A program made the translations under genes and the position numbers. From assembly GCF_002101705.1 (NCBI RefSeq), contig NZ_LQPC01000027.1:62001-126000 (forward strand): 64,000 bases of DNA. Reading direction: 5' to 3'. The notes beneath the pieces are model-generated. The model did no database searches. It had not been told where the DNA came from and saw nothing but the letters and a program-made list of their open reading frames with translations. The stretch's first letter is position 1; every line of letters starts with the position of its first letter. Source of the DNA: Mycolicibacterium iranicum (GTDB taxonomy: Bacteria; Actinomycetota; Actinomycetes; Mycobacteriales; Mycobacteriaceae). Positions 55,564 to 63,622 of the stretch are shown here, piece by piece.

Positions 55564-56271
55564 GTGACGGTCGTTCTTGCGCTGCGGTGCGCAAATGGAG
55601 TTGTGCTGGCGTCTGATTCGCAGATCACCGATCCCGGGCGCGGACTGACGTACCCGGCCCAGAAGTTGCACCCCCTGGGCAAGCACGCGGCGTGGGGAGG
55701 AAGCGGATCACGTGCCGTTCTCTATGACGTCGAGCAGGTGTTCAACGATGAAGCGGACGCGATCGTGGAGGCCAAGAACACCGGGCACGCGCTGCAGGCC
55801 CGCATTCTGCCGATCCTCAAGCATCACTACGACACCTTCATCGCCGACGTCCCGGGCCAGGAAACCGGGGGAACCCCGGCGACGTACGTACTGGCGGCGG
55901 GCTACGACGGCGATCGCCCGTTCATCATCGACGTGGACCCCAACGGGCTGATCGGCCACCACGAAGAGACGGGTTTTCAGGCCGTCGGCAGCGGGGCCGC
56001 GATGGCTCAGCAGGCCCATGCCCTGCTCGCCAGCTTCCGGATGTCGGAGCGTGACGTGGACTACGGCGTCGTCGCGGCACTGCGGGTCCTCGACGCGCTT
56101 GACGCGTCCTCACCCAGTGTCGGGGGCCCGATGGACATCTGCCGGATCACGCCGGAGGGCGCGCATCATCTGAGTGAGGAGGAGATCGCGGACGTTCGCC
56201 GACACGTGAGTCGATGGGTCGAGCTGGAACGCAACGCCCTTGATCAACTGTTCGCCGACGAGGGACGTTAG
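55564..56271 (+). CDS. Proteasome-like N-terminal nucleophile hydrolase
   Basis: 235 residues from a GTG at 55564. After removal of fMet the protein begins with Thr1, and the alignment of 20S proteasome catalytic residues is exact: Thr1, Asp17 (ASDSQ) and Lys33 (AQKLHP). The core strand NGVVLASD matches proteasome beta subunits. It has no propeptide, so no self-cleavage is needed. It is distinct from PrcB, which has a propeptide and sits in the Pup-proteasome locus. Partner, ATPase and substrate are unknown. Relation to Anbu/HslV-type peptidases is inferred. The stop overlaps the convergent TctC gene stop. Confidence 0.75.
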   Translation: MTVVLALRCANGVVLASDSQITDPGRGLTYPAQKLHPLGKHAAWGGSGSRAVLYDVEQVFNDEADAIVEAKNTGHALQARILPILKHHYDTFIADVPGQETGGTPATYVLAAGYDGDRPFIIDVDPNGLIGHHEETGFQAVGSGAAMAQQAHALLASFRMSERDVDYGVVAALRVLDALDASSPSVGGPMDICRITPEGAHHLSEEEIADVRRHVSRWVELERNALDQLFADEGR

Positions 56272-57233
56272 CTCGCCAGCGCAGCGTTGAGATCGGCCTG
56301 GGTCTCGGCGAGGAACGTCTGGAACTGGTCGCCGACCATGAACGTGGTGGTGAACTGGTTGCGCTCTGCGATCTGCTTCCACGTCGGCGTCTCGACCATC
56401 CTGCCGAGAGCTTCCTGCCAGTACTTCACGGCGAAATCCGGCATCTCCGGCGGGCCGTAGAGGCCGCGCCAATTCGACAGGGTGACGTCGAAACCCTGCT
56501 CCCGCGCAGTCGGCGCCTCGAGGCCGGGCAGGCGCTCCTCGGACAGCACGCCCAGAGGTTTGAGGGCACCCGAGGTCAGCGGGCCGATGACCTCGCTGAC
56601 GCCGGCGATCGCGACGTCGATCTCGCCGACTGACAGCGCAGCGGCCTGTTCGGCTCCGCCTTCCAAGCTGACGTAGTTGATGCGTCCCGGGTCTCCCCCG
56701 GCTGCCGTCACCAGCAGATCGAACGGGGCCTGGTCGTCGGTCGCGGCGCCGACCGCGATGGCGGCGGGATCGTCGCGCACTACCGAGAGAAGATCGTTCA
56801 GGTTCTGATACGGCGCATCAGGTGCTGTGAGGACGATGTAGTACTCGGTCATCAGTCGCGCAATCATCGTGACGTCGCGGTACCCGTACTCGGAGATGCC
56901 GCGATACTCGTTCATCATCATCGACAGCGACGTCACCGACACCTGGTCATCACGGCCCTTGTACTCCTCGACCATCGTCGCGAGGAAGTCCGCGCCGATG
57001 TTTCCGGGCCGGTTCTCGACCGGGAGTGCCACCTCGACGATCTTCTCCTTCTCCAGCGCGTCGACCACGGCGCGGATGGTGATGTCGAAGCCGCTACCCG
57101 GGTTGGCGCCCGCGGTCATGGTGACCGGCCCGGAGGGATAGGCAGGCGCGGCCGGGCGCTGCTCGGATGTCTGGCATCCGGTCAGCAGTAGCGACGCAGC
57201 CAGCATGGCTCCGATCGCCGATGTGATCGTCAA
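56268..57233 (-). CDS. TctC/Bug-type substrate-binding lipoprotein
   Basis: 321 residues from a TTG at 57233, placed by GAGGA seven bases upstream and by the signal segment LTITSAIGAMLAASLLLTGC, which ends in a lipobox. The family pattern has PSGPVTMTAGANPGSGFDIT, VVRDDPAAIAVGAATDDQA and GEIDVAIAGVSEVIGPLTSG. Such proteins bind carboxylates for tripartite tricarboxylate transporters, but no tctA or tctB gene is next to it, so it is an orphan here. Confidence 0.83.
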   Translation of the reverse strand: MTITSAIGAMLAASLLLTGCQTSEQRPAAPAYPSGPVTMTAGANPGSGFDITIRAVVDALEKEKIVEVALPVENRPGNIGADFLATMVEEYKGRDDQVSVTSLSMMMNEYRGISEYGYRDVTMIARLMTEYYIVLTAPDAPYQNLNDLLSVVRDDPAAIAVGAATDDQAPFDLLVTAAGGDPGRINYVSLEGGAEQAAALSVGEIDVAIAGVSEVIGPLTSGALKPLGVLSEERLPGLEAPTAREQGFDVTLSNWRGLYGPPEMPDFAVKYWQEALGRMVETPTWKQIAERNQFTTTFMVGDQFQTFLAETQADLNAALAS

Positions 57234-57300
57234 CGTGTGCTCCTCGGTCGTGTGATGCTCGACTAGAAGCAGTACACGGCAATCGCCGGTGGCGTCGCCG

Positions 57301-58671
57301 TTACGCGGGATTGTCTGCGGCAACTTCGAACGCCAGCACCGCAATGTCGTCGCGTTGATCCAGTTTGGGTGCCAGCGTGGCGATTTCGTGCATCAACGCG
57401 TTCAGGCCCGCCCCTGCGTGTTCCGAGACGAACGCGGACAGCGCCGATTCGTCGAACGAGGTGTCGCCGAGGCGTGCTTCGACCAGCCCGTCTGTGAAGA
57501 ACAACAGGAACTGACCGGGACGCACCGTCACCGAGCACACGTCGAAGACGGCATCGGGCAGCGCTCCGACGAGCATGCCCTCACCGGGTCGGATGGACTG
57601 GACGTAGCTGCCGGCCGAGTCGGCGAGCAGGGCCGGCGGATGACCGCCGGTGGCGATGGTCACGGTGAATCCGTCACCATCTTCGGCGGGTTGCAGGGTT
57701 CCGAAGTGCACCGTGCAGAACCGTCGCGGCTCAACCTCGCGCAGCAGTACGGCGTTCAACTCGTACAGACCGGAGGTCGGATTGTCGTAGTGCAGGGCCG
57801 CCGACCGCAGCGTGTAGCGGATCAGCGAGGTCACCACCGCGGCATCGACGCCGTGGCCGAGCACGTCGCCGATGAAGAACGCCCACCGATTGCCGCCCAG
57901 GCTGAACAAGTCGTAGAAGTCGCCGCCGACCCGGCGCGATGAGATCGGACGAAAGTAGGCTGCCGCTGCAAGGCCTTCGATGCGGGGAAGGGACGGTGGG
58001 AGCAGGGTTCGCTGCAACGCGGTCGCGTATTCCTCGATCGAATCGCGGTCGCGTTCGGCGATTCCGCGATCCGTCCTGGCCTGATCACGCTGTCTGCGAG
58101 CCTCGTCCCGATCCCGCTCCGCAGCGCCCCTGCCTTCTTGGGCGCTGTCGCGGTCGCGTCGCGCGTCGTCTCGCGCCGTCTCTGCGTCGCCGCGTAATCG
58201 GCGTTCGAGGCTGACGGCATCCAGCGTCGACAGGCGCAGCTCCAGCTGTTCCATCACGATCGCGGCGAGGTCCTCGAGGATCATCAGGTGGCCGGCGGAG
58301 GCCTGCCGGGTCACAGTGTCCATCACCGCGACCGCGCCCAGTCGGTGTCCTTCGAAGGTGACGATCGGCGCGGCGGCGTAAAAGCGGATTCGGTGGTCCC
58401 GCACGAACTCGCTGTGCGCCGCGCTCGGGTCGCTGCGCGCATCGTCGATGACTTCGACGGCATTGCTCGACGTGGCCGACGCCAGCAGCGGGTCCCGGGG
58501 CAGAACCGCAGGCAGGTCCGCGCCGAAACCGTGGGTCCCGATCAGGGACACCTCGTCGCCGCCGACGATCGACACGAGTGCCATCGGTACGTTCAGGGAA
58601 CGGGCCGCCAGCCCGGCGATGCGGCTCAGCACCGATCCCCGAGGTGTGTCGGCGATGCGGTAACGGTGCAC
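57301..58671 (-). CDS. GAF-domain PP2C (SpoIIE/RsbU-type) phosphatase
   Basis: 456 residues from the GTG at 58671. A GAF domain covers about 10-140 (VPMALVSIVGGDEVSLIGTH). A coiled coil of Arg/Asp/Glu repeats covers about 160-215 (RDRDEARRQRDQARTDRG). The SpoIIE-type PP2C domain follows, with RVGGDFYDLF, FFIGDVLGHGVDAA and a late FFTDGLVEAR. It probably dephosphorylates an anti-sigma antagonist. The frame upstream of the GTG reads EQARLEA, typical of the start of GAF proteins, but has no ATG, GTG or TTG before a stop at 58777, so the true start may be a CTG. Confidence 0.87.
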   Translation of the reverse strand: MHRYRIADTPRGSVLSRIAGLAARSLNVPMALVSIVGGDEVSLIGTHGFGADLPAVLPRDPLLASATSSNAVEVIDDARSDPSAAHSEFVRDHRIRFYAAAPIVTFEGHRLGAVAVMDTVTRQASAGHLMILEDLAAIVMEQLELRLSTLDAVSLERRLRGDAETARDDARRDRDSAQEGRGAAERDRDEARRQRDQARTDRGIAERDRDSIEEYATALQRTLLPPSLPRIEGLAAAAYFRPISSRRVGGDFYDLFSLGGNRWAFFIGDVLGHGVDAAVVTSLIRYTLRSAALHYDNPTSGLYELNAVLLREVEPRRFCTVHFGTLQPAEDGDGFTVTIATGGHPPALLADSAGSYVQSIRPGEGMLVGALPDAVFDVCSVTVRPGQFLLFFTDGLVEARLGDTSFDESALSAFVSEHAGAGLNALMHEIATLAPKLDQRDDIAVLAFEVAADNPA

Positions 58672-59020
58672 CGCCTCAAGCCGCGCCTGCTCGGCGTCGG
58701 CGTAGTTGCGGCTTTCGGTGATCGCGCTGTCCTTGCTCAGTCCGTTTCGGGCGGAACGCTTCGGCCCGGGATTTTGTCAGCCTGACGGCGATCCGGCAAC
58801 GCGCTGAGCGAACCTCGCTGATTACGCATTCCGAACATCATTGACGCACCCCCAGTACGTTTCAGTAAGTGGCGATTTCCCGTCCTTTGCACCACTGATC
58901 TCCCAGAATGGTCGATGGGCGGTCATCACACTCACACCGCGCAGAGGGGGCTCGGTGGGGACTGGAACGACGGCCGACCATGGACGGCGCAATGCCTCGG
59001 TCCAGCGCATCCGCAAGGCA
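58672..59020. other. 349-bp divergent region between PP2C and SDR genes
   Basis: No other gene is supported. The left 106 bp are open in the PP2C frame (see that gene). The right part is open in the SDR frame from 58841 but reads as low-quality sequence rich in Gly, Thr and Arg. The promoters of both genes must lie here; no clear operator is visible. Confidence 0.4.
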
Positions 59021-59851
59021 ATGCGCTTGACTGGGATGCGGCCGCTCCCCCGCCTCGCGCCACGCACACCAGTCGACCTGCGCGGCAAGCGAATTCTTTT
59101 GACGGGCGCATCCTCGGGGATCGGCGAAGCCGCCGCGGAGAAGCTGGCGAATCACGGGGCGACCGTCATCGTCGTGGCGCGCCGCGCACATCTGCTCGAT
59201 GGCGTGGTCGCGCGGATCACTGCGCGAGGTGGCAGCGCGATCGCCGTGCCGACCAATCTGGCCGACCTCGATGCCGTCGATGAACTCGCGAGCACCGCGG
59301 GTCCGGTCGACATCTTGATCAACAATGCGGCCCGTTCGATCCGCAGGCCGCTGCTGGAGTCACTGGAGCGCTGGCACGACGTCGAACGCACCATCGCGCT
59401 GAATTACTACGCGCCTCTTCGGCTGATTCGCGGGCTTGCGCCGGGGATGGTCGAACGGGGCGGCGGGCACATCATCAACATCTCCAGTTGGCGGGTGATG
59501 CCGGAATCGTCGCCGCTTTTCGGCGTCTACAACGCGTCGAAGGCGGCGCTGAGCGCCGTGAGCCGGGTGATCGACAACGAGTTGGCCACCTCCGGTGTGA
59601 CGTCGACGACCATCTACTACCCGTTGGTCGCCACGCCGATGATTGCGCCTACACGTGCCTACGACGGGTTGGCTGCGCTCAGCGCTGATGAAGCCGCCGA
59701 ATGGATGGTCGTCGCCGCACGCACGCGTCCTGTCCGCATCGCGCCACGCAAGATGTTGCCGCTGCGGGCGCTCGACATCGTGTCTCCGAGGCTACTGAAC
59801 GGAGTCATGAAGCGATCGACACCTCAACCGGGATCCCGTGACATCCGGTAA
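59021..59851 (+). CDS. Short-chain dehydrogenase/reductase
   Basis: 276 residues from the ATG at 59021; 60 further codons are open upstream and a GTG at 58961 is possible. The cofactor motif is LLTGASSGIGEAAA, the NNA segment is ILINNAARS, and the catalytic Ser, Tyr and Lys are in ISSWRV and YNASKAAL. The C-terminal part has a basic stretch. It belongs to the SDR group near acyl-CoA or ketoacyl reductases; the substrate is not shown. It overlaps the downstream EamA gene by 14 bp. Confidence 0.83.
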   Translation: MRLTGMRPLPRLAPRTPVDLRGKRILLTGASSGIGEAAAEKLANHGATVIVVARRAHLLDGVVARITARGGSAIAVPTNLADLDAVDELASTAGPVDILINNAARSIRRPLLESLERWHDVERTIALNYYAPLRLIRGLAPGMVERGGGHIINISSWRVMPESSPLFGVYNASKAALSAVSRVIDNELATSGVTSTTIYYPLVATPMIAPTRAYDGLAALSADEAAEWMVVAARTRPVRIAPRKMLPLRALDIVSPRLLNGVMKRSTPQPGSRDIR

Positions 59852-60731
59852 GGCATCGGGCTATCTGACCGAAAACCTCGGCCTGGGAGCGCTTCTCACC
59901 ACCGCCGCGTTCTTCTGCGTCGCACTGGTTGGCACGCTGGCCAAAGTCTCCGGACAGTTCACCTCGACCGGCGTCCTCCTTCTGTTTCAGAACGCCATCT
60001 GCCTGGTGTTCCTGCTACCGGTGGCGGTCAAGGGCGGACGGCGCTCGCTTCGCACCGACAAGATTGGTTTGCACCTGTTGCGCGCGGGTTCCGGCACGGC
60101 GTGCTGGTATGCCCTGTTCTTCGCCATCGAGCGGATACCGCTGGCCAATGCGACCCTTCTGACTTACAGTGCGCCGCTGTGGATGCCGTTGATCGCATGG
60201 GCGGTCACGCGGCAACGGGTCGCTGCAGCCACCTGGATCGGAGCCGGCCTGGGCTTTGCCGGTGTGATGCTGGTGCTGCAACCGCAGGGACATGGCTTCA
60301 GCATCGGCGAACTTTCGGCCCTTGCAGGCGCGTTGACGTTGGCCGTCGCCATGATGACGGTGCGCTGGCTCGGCGCGACCGAGCCCGTGACCCGGATCCT
60401 CCTGTACTACTTCGGGCTCTCCACGCTGCTGTCGATCCCCATCGCCATCGCCGACTGGGCGCCGGTTCCGGCCTCTGCGTGGCCCTGGCTCATCGGACTT
60501 GGCTTTGCGCAGTTATTTTCGCAGATCCTCATCGCGGTGGCTTATCGCTATGCGTCTGCCGAGAAGCTCGGGCCGTTCATCTACACGGTCATCGTCTTCA
60601 CCGCGGTCATCGACTGGATCGTGTGGGACCACGCACCCACGCTGAGCACCTATCTCGGAATGGTCCTGGTCATCGGCGGCGGCGTCATGGCGATGCGCGC
60701 GAGGGCACGGGTGCCTGCACAGCGCACCTAA
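59838..60731 (+). CDS. EamA-family (DMT) membrane transporter
   Basis: 297 residues from the GTG at 59838. Two EamA repeats give about ten helices; the first repeat ends around IERIPLANATLLTYSAPLWM, the second around GFAQLFSQILIAVAYRYASA. Members export metabolites such as amino acids. The gene overlaps the upstream SDR gene, so it may export a product of that enzyme (inference). Confidence 0.88.
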   Translation: MTSGKASGYLTENLGLGALLTTAAFFCVALVGTLAKVSGQFTSTGVLLLFQNAICLVFLLPVAVKGGRRSLRTDKIGLHLLRAGSGTACWYALFFAIERIPLANATLLTYSAPLWMPLIAWAVTRQRVAAATWIGAGLGFAGVMLVLQPQGHGFSIGELSALAGALTLAVAMMTVRWLGATEPVTRILLYYFGLSTLLSIPIAIADWAPVPASAWPWLIGLGFAQLFSQILIAVAYRYASAEKLGPFIYTVIVFTAVIDWIVWDHAPTLSTYLGMVLVIGGGVMAMRARARVPAQRT

Positions 60732-60783
60732 GCCTGCAACGGAGAATCTGCGGGTGTGCAGGGCACAAGCGACGGGCCGGGCC

Positions 60784-61428
60784 CTACTCCGACAGGGCTC
60801 TGTCGATCGCGGCGCCGAGGTCCGAGTAGGCCCGGATGCTCAGCCGTTCGCCGTTGAGGAAGAAGTTGGGAGTGCCCTGCACGCCCAGCGCGGTGCCGTC
60901 TGCGACATCCTCCTGGATGCGCTCGAGCGTCGACGGCGAGTTGTACGCCGCCTGCCACGCAGCCATGTCGAGGCCGAGTTCTGTTGCAAAACTGCGAAAT
61001 ACATCGTCGGCAGGCACCTGCCGCTCGCCCCATTGGTCCTGTGTCTCGAACATCTTCTTGTACATCGGCTCGAACTGACCCTGTTGCGCTGCCGCCTCCA
61101 CTGCGCGCGCTGCTCGCTCTCCGTTGAAGTGACCGGGCATCGGAAAGTAGCGGGCGACAAAGTTCACCTGGCGGCCGTACTGGGAACGCAACTGCTCCAC
61201 AGCGGGAAACGCCGCTCGGCATCCTTCACATTCGAAATCGAGGAACTCGACGAAAGTCACGTCGCTGTCCGGCGCCGAGTTGAGGCGATGGCTGTTCTCG
61301 CGGACCACCTGCGGCCCGCCCTCGGATTGCGAGGTCGCCGCAGATTCTCCGTCTCTGGCCGAAACGTAAAGTCCAACGCCCATCACAGCGGTGATGACGA
61401 TGAACGCTGTCAGCAGAATGCGCGTCAT
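60784..61428 (-). CDS. DsbA-family thioredoxin-fold protein, membrane-anchored
   Basis: 214 residues from the ATG at 61428 (ATG five codons earlier possible). An N-terminal hydrophobic helix (ILLTAFIVITAVMGVGLYVS) anchors or exports it. The active site is Cys67-Glu-Gly-Cys70 in DFECEGCRAAFP and the cis-proline is in GVQGTPNFFLNG. It resembles mycobacterial DsbA/MtbDsbA-type oxidoreductases that form disulfides outside the membrane. A dyad lies upstream at 61480-61502. Confidence 0.87.
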   Translation of the reverse strand: MTRILLTAFIVITAVMGVGLYVSARDGESAATSQSEGGPQVVRENSHRLNSAPDSDVTFVEFLDFECEGCRAAFPAVEQLRSQYGRQVNFVARYFPMPGHFNGERAARAVEAAAQQGQFEPMYKKMFETQDQWGERQVPADDVFRSFATELGLDMAAWQAAYNSPSTLERIQEDVADGTALGVQGTPNFFLNGERLSIRAYSDLGAAIDRALSE

Positions 61429-61479
61429 TGGGTTCACGAGCAATTCCTTTCGCTCCGAGCCGATTCGACTCGGGGAGCG

Positions 61480-61502
61480 ATCTACGGTGCAACTACGTAG
61501 AT
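61480..61502. promoter_or_regulatory. Nested dyads upstream of the dsbA-like gene
   Basis: ATCTACG (61480-61486) and CGTAGAT (61496-61502) form a perfect inverted repeat with a nine-base spacer. Overlapping it, AACTA...TAGTT spans 61491-61506. The dyad is 52 bp upstream of the dsbA-like ATG, suited to a dimeric repressor; nested ACTAC/GTAGT-type sites recall those of BlaI-like regulators (inference). Confidence 0.45.
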
Positions 61503-61554
61503 AGTTCTACCATGGCCCCGGTGAAGCAACGGCATCCGGCGACTGTACTGACGG

Positions 61555-61929
61555 TCAATCAGAGAGCTCTGCCAACAGATCAGCCGGAATCGCCATGGGG
61601 TCCATCAAGCCGACCGCGGCTCGGCCGGTATTCCCCGGGGGATAACGCCCGGTGAGCGAACCAGGCGCCGCGACGATCACACGGAGGAGCTGACCGACCG
61701 CTTCGCGCCGATCACGCTGACGTGCCGCGAGATACAGCATCGAGGCGTGATTTCGCGTATGCAGCCACGGATAGGGCTGCGACACGATATGTGCACGCTC
61801 AAGGTGGAACCAGCGCTCCTCCGTCGAAGCTGCCGCTTTCGCCGCACCCATCTCTCGGTCGTACAGTTCACGATCGCGTGTCGAGGAACGAATCATCCGG
61901 CGAGCCGTCCTTTCACTTCGTCGAATCAT
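61555..61929 (-). CDS. DUF3703 family protein
   Basis: 124 residues from the ATG at 61929, the length of the family; the frame is open to 62076. The pattern EERWFHLERAHIVSQPYPWL, the middle HASMLYLAARQRDRREAVGQ and the C-terminal PPGNTGRAAVGLMDPMAIPA match DUF3703. The role is unknown; relatives are often found near metal or stress genes. The region from 61930 to 62144 holds no other supported gene. Confidence 0.7.
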   Translation of the reverse strand: MIRRSERTARRMIRSSTRDRELYDREMGAAKAAASTEERWFHLERAHIVSQPYPWLHTRNHASMLYLAARQRDRREAVGQLLRVIVAAPGSLTGRYPPGNTGRAAVGLMDPMAIPADLLAELSD

Positions 61930-62144
61930 GTTTCGGCGTAACGAGTCTCGGCGCAGAAGTCCGCACCTGTCAGCCCACCCCCAGCGGACGTGCCCGTAGG
62001 CCACCCGCATGAAAGCGGACGGCGCGACCTCGTCCGCCTGGTTCAAGGCACCCGTTCGATACGTGCCAGAATACATAGTTACATTCGCATAGGTCTATAC
62101 ATCGACGCGGGTGCATCGCGGCTTTCGCCAGTAAGGTCGAGGTT

Positions 62145-62570
62145 ATGCAGGACGATGTGGCGGCGCTGGCGAAGGAACTCGGCGAGACTCCGTTCGTCTC
62201 GCTGGTGACCTACAAGCGAGACGGGACACCGGTCGGCGCGGCAATGTGGATCGCTTCCGACGGGGACGACCTCGTGGCGTGGACGCCGGCCGATGCGTGG
62301 AAGGTCAAGCGGGTGCGCCGGGACCCGCGCATTGTGGTGATCCGCTCCGGCCGCATGGGCAAGGTCGATCCGGTCGATCCGGAACTGTTGGGCACGGCCA
62401 TCGTCGAGGATTCACCCACCGCGGTGGCGAAAGCCGAACAGCTCATTCGCCGCAAGTACGGCGCCCAGTTTCACATCATCACGACGATCGAGGCGATCCT
62501 CGCCAGGGGCCGCAAGCCCCGCGTGGCTCTCCGCATCACCCCGCAACAGGTGAACTCGAAGGCTGGGTAG
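62145..62570 (+). CDS. F420/FMN-dependent split-barrel protein (PPOX class)
   Basis: 141 residues. The flavin/deazaflavin split-barrel fold shows in FVSLVTYKRDGTPVGAAMWI, the strand VAWTPADAWKVKRVRRDPRI and a C-terminal RKPRVALRITPQQV. Mycobacterial members of this length use F420 or bind FMN or heme; the cofactor is not decided by sequence here. It stands alone, upstream of a hairpin and a tRNA gene on the other strand. Confidence 0.82.
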   Translation: MQDDVAALAKELGETPFVSLVTYKRDGTPVGAAMWIASDGDDLVAWTPADAWKVKRVRRDPRIVVIRSGRMGKVDPVDPELLGTAIVEDSPTAVAKAEQLIRRKYGAQFHIITTIEAILARGRKPRVALRITPQQVNSKAG

Positions 62571-62583
62571 CCCTGCGTGCCGC

Positions 62584-62639
62584 CGAGAGTGCGGTGAGGG
62601 CGCAATTTTCTGCGAAAACCCGCCCTGATCGCACTCTCG
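62584..62639. terminator. Long imperfect hairpin after the split-barrel gene
   Basis: CGAGAGTGCGGTGAGGGCG (62584-62602) and CGCCCTGATCGCACTCTCG (62621-62639) pair over 17 of 19 positions, and the loop contains a further TTTTC/GAAAA pair. It lies 13 bp after the split-barrel stop and before the minus-strand tRNA end, so it can end both transcripts. Its compound structure is like the hairpin at 20030-20090. Confidence 0.65.
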
Positions 62640-62663
62640 ACGCCCAGGCGGGGTTGTCTGACG

Positions 62664-62737
62664 TGGGGCGGGCGGGGCTCGAACCCGCGACCAAGGGATT
62701 ATGAGTCCCCGGCTCTAACCAACTGAGCTACCGCCCC
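62664..62737 (-). tRNA. tRNA with CAT anticodon, probably tRNA-Ile2
   Basis: The 74-nt cloverleaf has acceptor GGGGCGG/CCGCCCC plus A, D arm GCTCAGTTGGTTAGAGC, anticodon stem GGGGA/TCCCT around CTCATAA, and T arm GCGGG/CCCGC. The anticodon CAT means elongator Met, or Ile when C34 becomes lysidine. The stretch GACTCATAATC followed by CTTGGTCGC matches E. coli tRNA-Ile2 (ileX) better than elongator Met, hence the call. CCA is not encoded. It is not initiator-like: it lacks the GGG/CCC pairs in the anticodon stem with an unpaired first acceptor base. Confidence 0.9.
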
Positions 62738-62775
62738 GTGCGCAGAACGCGGCCATCATGGTCGCACATGCCCGG

Positions 62776-63615
62776 TCAGGCGAAGATGGTCTGCCCCTGC
62801 TCGTCGACCTCGTAGCGTTCCGTGCCCTCAGCCACCCGCGGCGCGTCGGCAGCCATCGACACCGCGATCTTGTTACAGGAATTCCGCATGACGTCCATCG
62901 TGATCTCGAACCTCTGCTTTTCCGAGAAGTGCTTGCGCATCCCGTCGGCGACGTCGGCGTCGATCCGCGACGGCGTCCACACCAGCGCGTCGACATAGCG
63001 CAGCGCCGCCTTGTGCGCCTCGGTCAGATCGGCAGCCGATTCAAAGTCGGCGATCTGCCGGTACATGTCCTCCGAGCCGCCCGCGTCGAGCGCATGCACT
63101 TCCCGCAGCGACTTGCACAGTCTGCAGTTGTGCGCCTCGGCGCCACGCAACCGCACCACCTCGGTCGTCACCGCATCCACGTCATGCAGGCGCGCCACCG
63201 CCGGCACGAACCCGCCCAGGAGCTTGCCTACCGGATCAGTCTCGCGGTCTATCTCGACATTGGCCGCGAACCCCGGCTTGCCGAGCCCGAGCGCCTCGCA
63301 TCCTGCCCACACCCTCGGAACGAAGTCGGCGATGAAGACGGCCACGACAACCCGATAAGCGTTGTCACCGAACACTTCCACAAAACGCGCCCGCTGATTG
63401 TCCCCTATCCCCGTCACGTCGACCGCGAACTGCTCGGCGAAGGCCACCAGCACAGCGTCCTCGTCGGTGCGGTCTTGAGGCACGTCCGCGGGCGTTGGCA
63501 ACGGCGGTAGCGACAGCGTCCGTCCGCACGTCAGCCGGAGCAACGTGTCGGCGCGCTCGTCCCCCGAGGACAGTGTGACCAGCCGCGACAGTCGTTGGGA
63601 CAGCTCATCAGTCAT
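62776..63615 (-). CDS. Carboxymuconolactone decarboxylase/AhpD-like protein
   Basis: 279 residues. The conserved CxxC is in HNCRLCKSLREVHAL, near residue 163, and the AhpD-like helical core continues to FEITMDVMRNSCNKIAV. The N-terminal 130 residues form a second helical half. Relatives act as alkylhydroperoxidases with the CxxC, but the exact activity of the long forms is not known. It is followed on the same strand by the tRNA gene and preceded by the TldD/PmbA-like gene. Confidence 0.8.
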   Translation of the reverse strand: MTDELSQRLSRLVTLSSGDERADTLLRLTCGRTLSLPPLPTPADVPQDRTDEDAVLVAFAEQFAVDVTGIGDNQRARFVEVFGDNAYRVVVAVFIADFVPRVWAGCEALGLGKPGFAANVEIDRETDPVGKLLGGFVPAVARLHDVDAVTTEVVRLRGAEAHNCRLCKSLREVHALDAGGSEDMYRQIADFESAADLTEAHKAALRYVDALVWTPSRIDADVADGMRKHFSEKQRFEITMDVMRNSCNKIAVSMAADAPRVAEGTERYEVDEQGQTIFA

Positions 63616-63622
63616 CCCGCGA

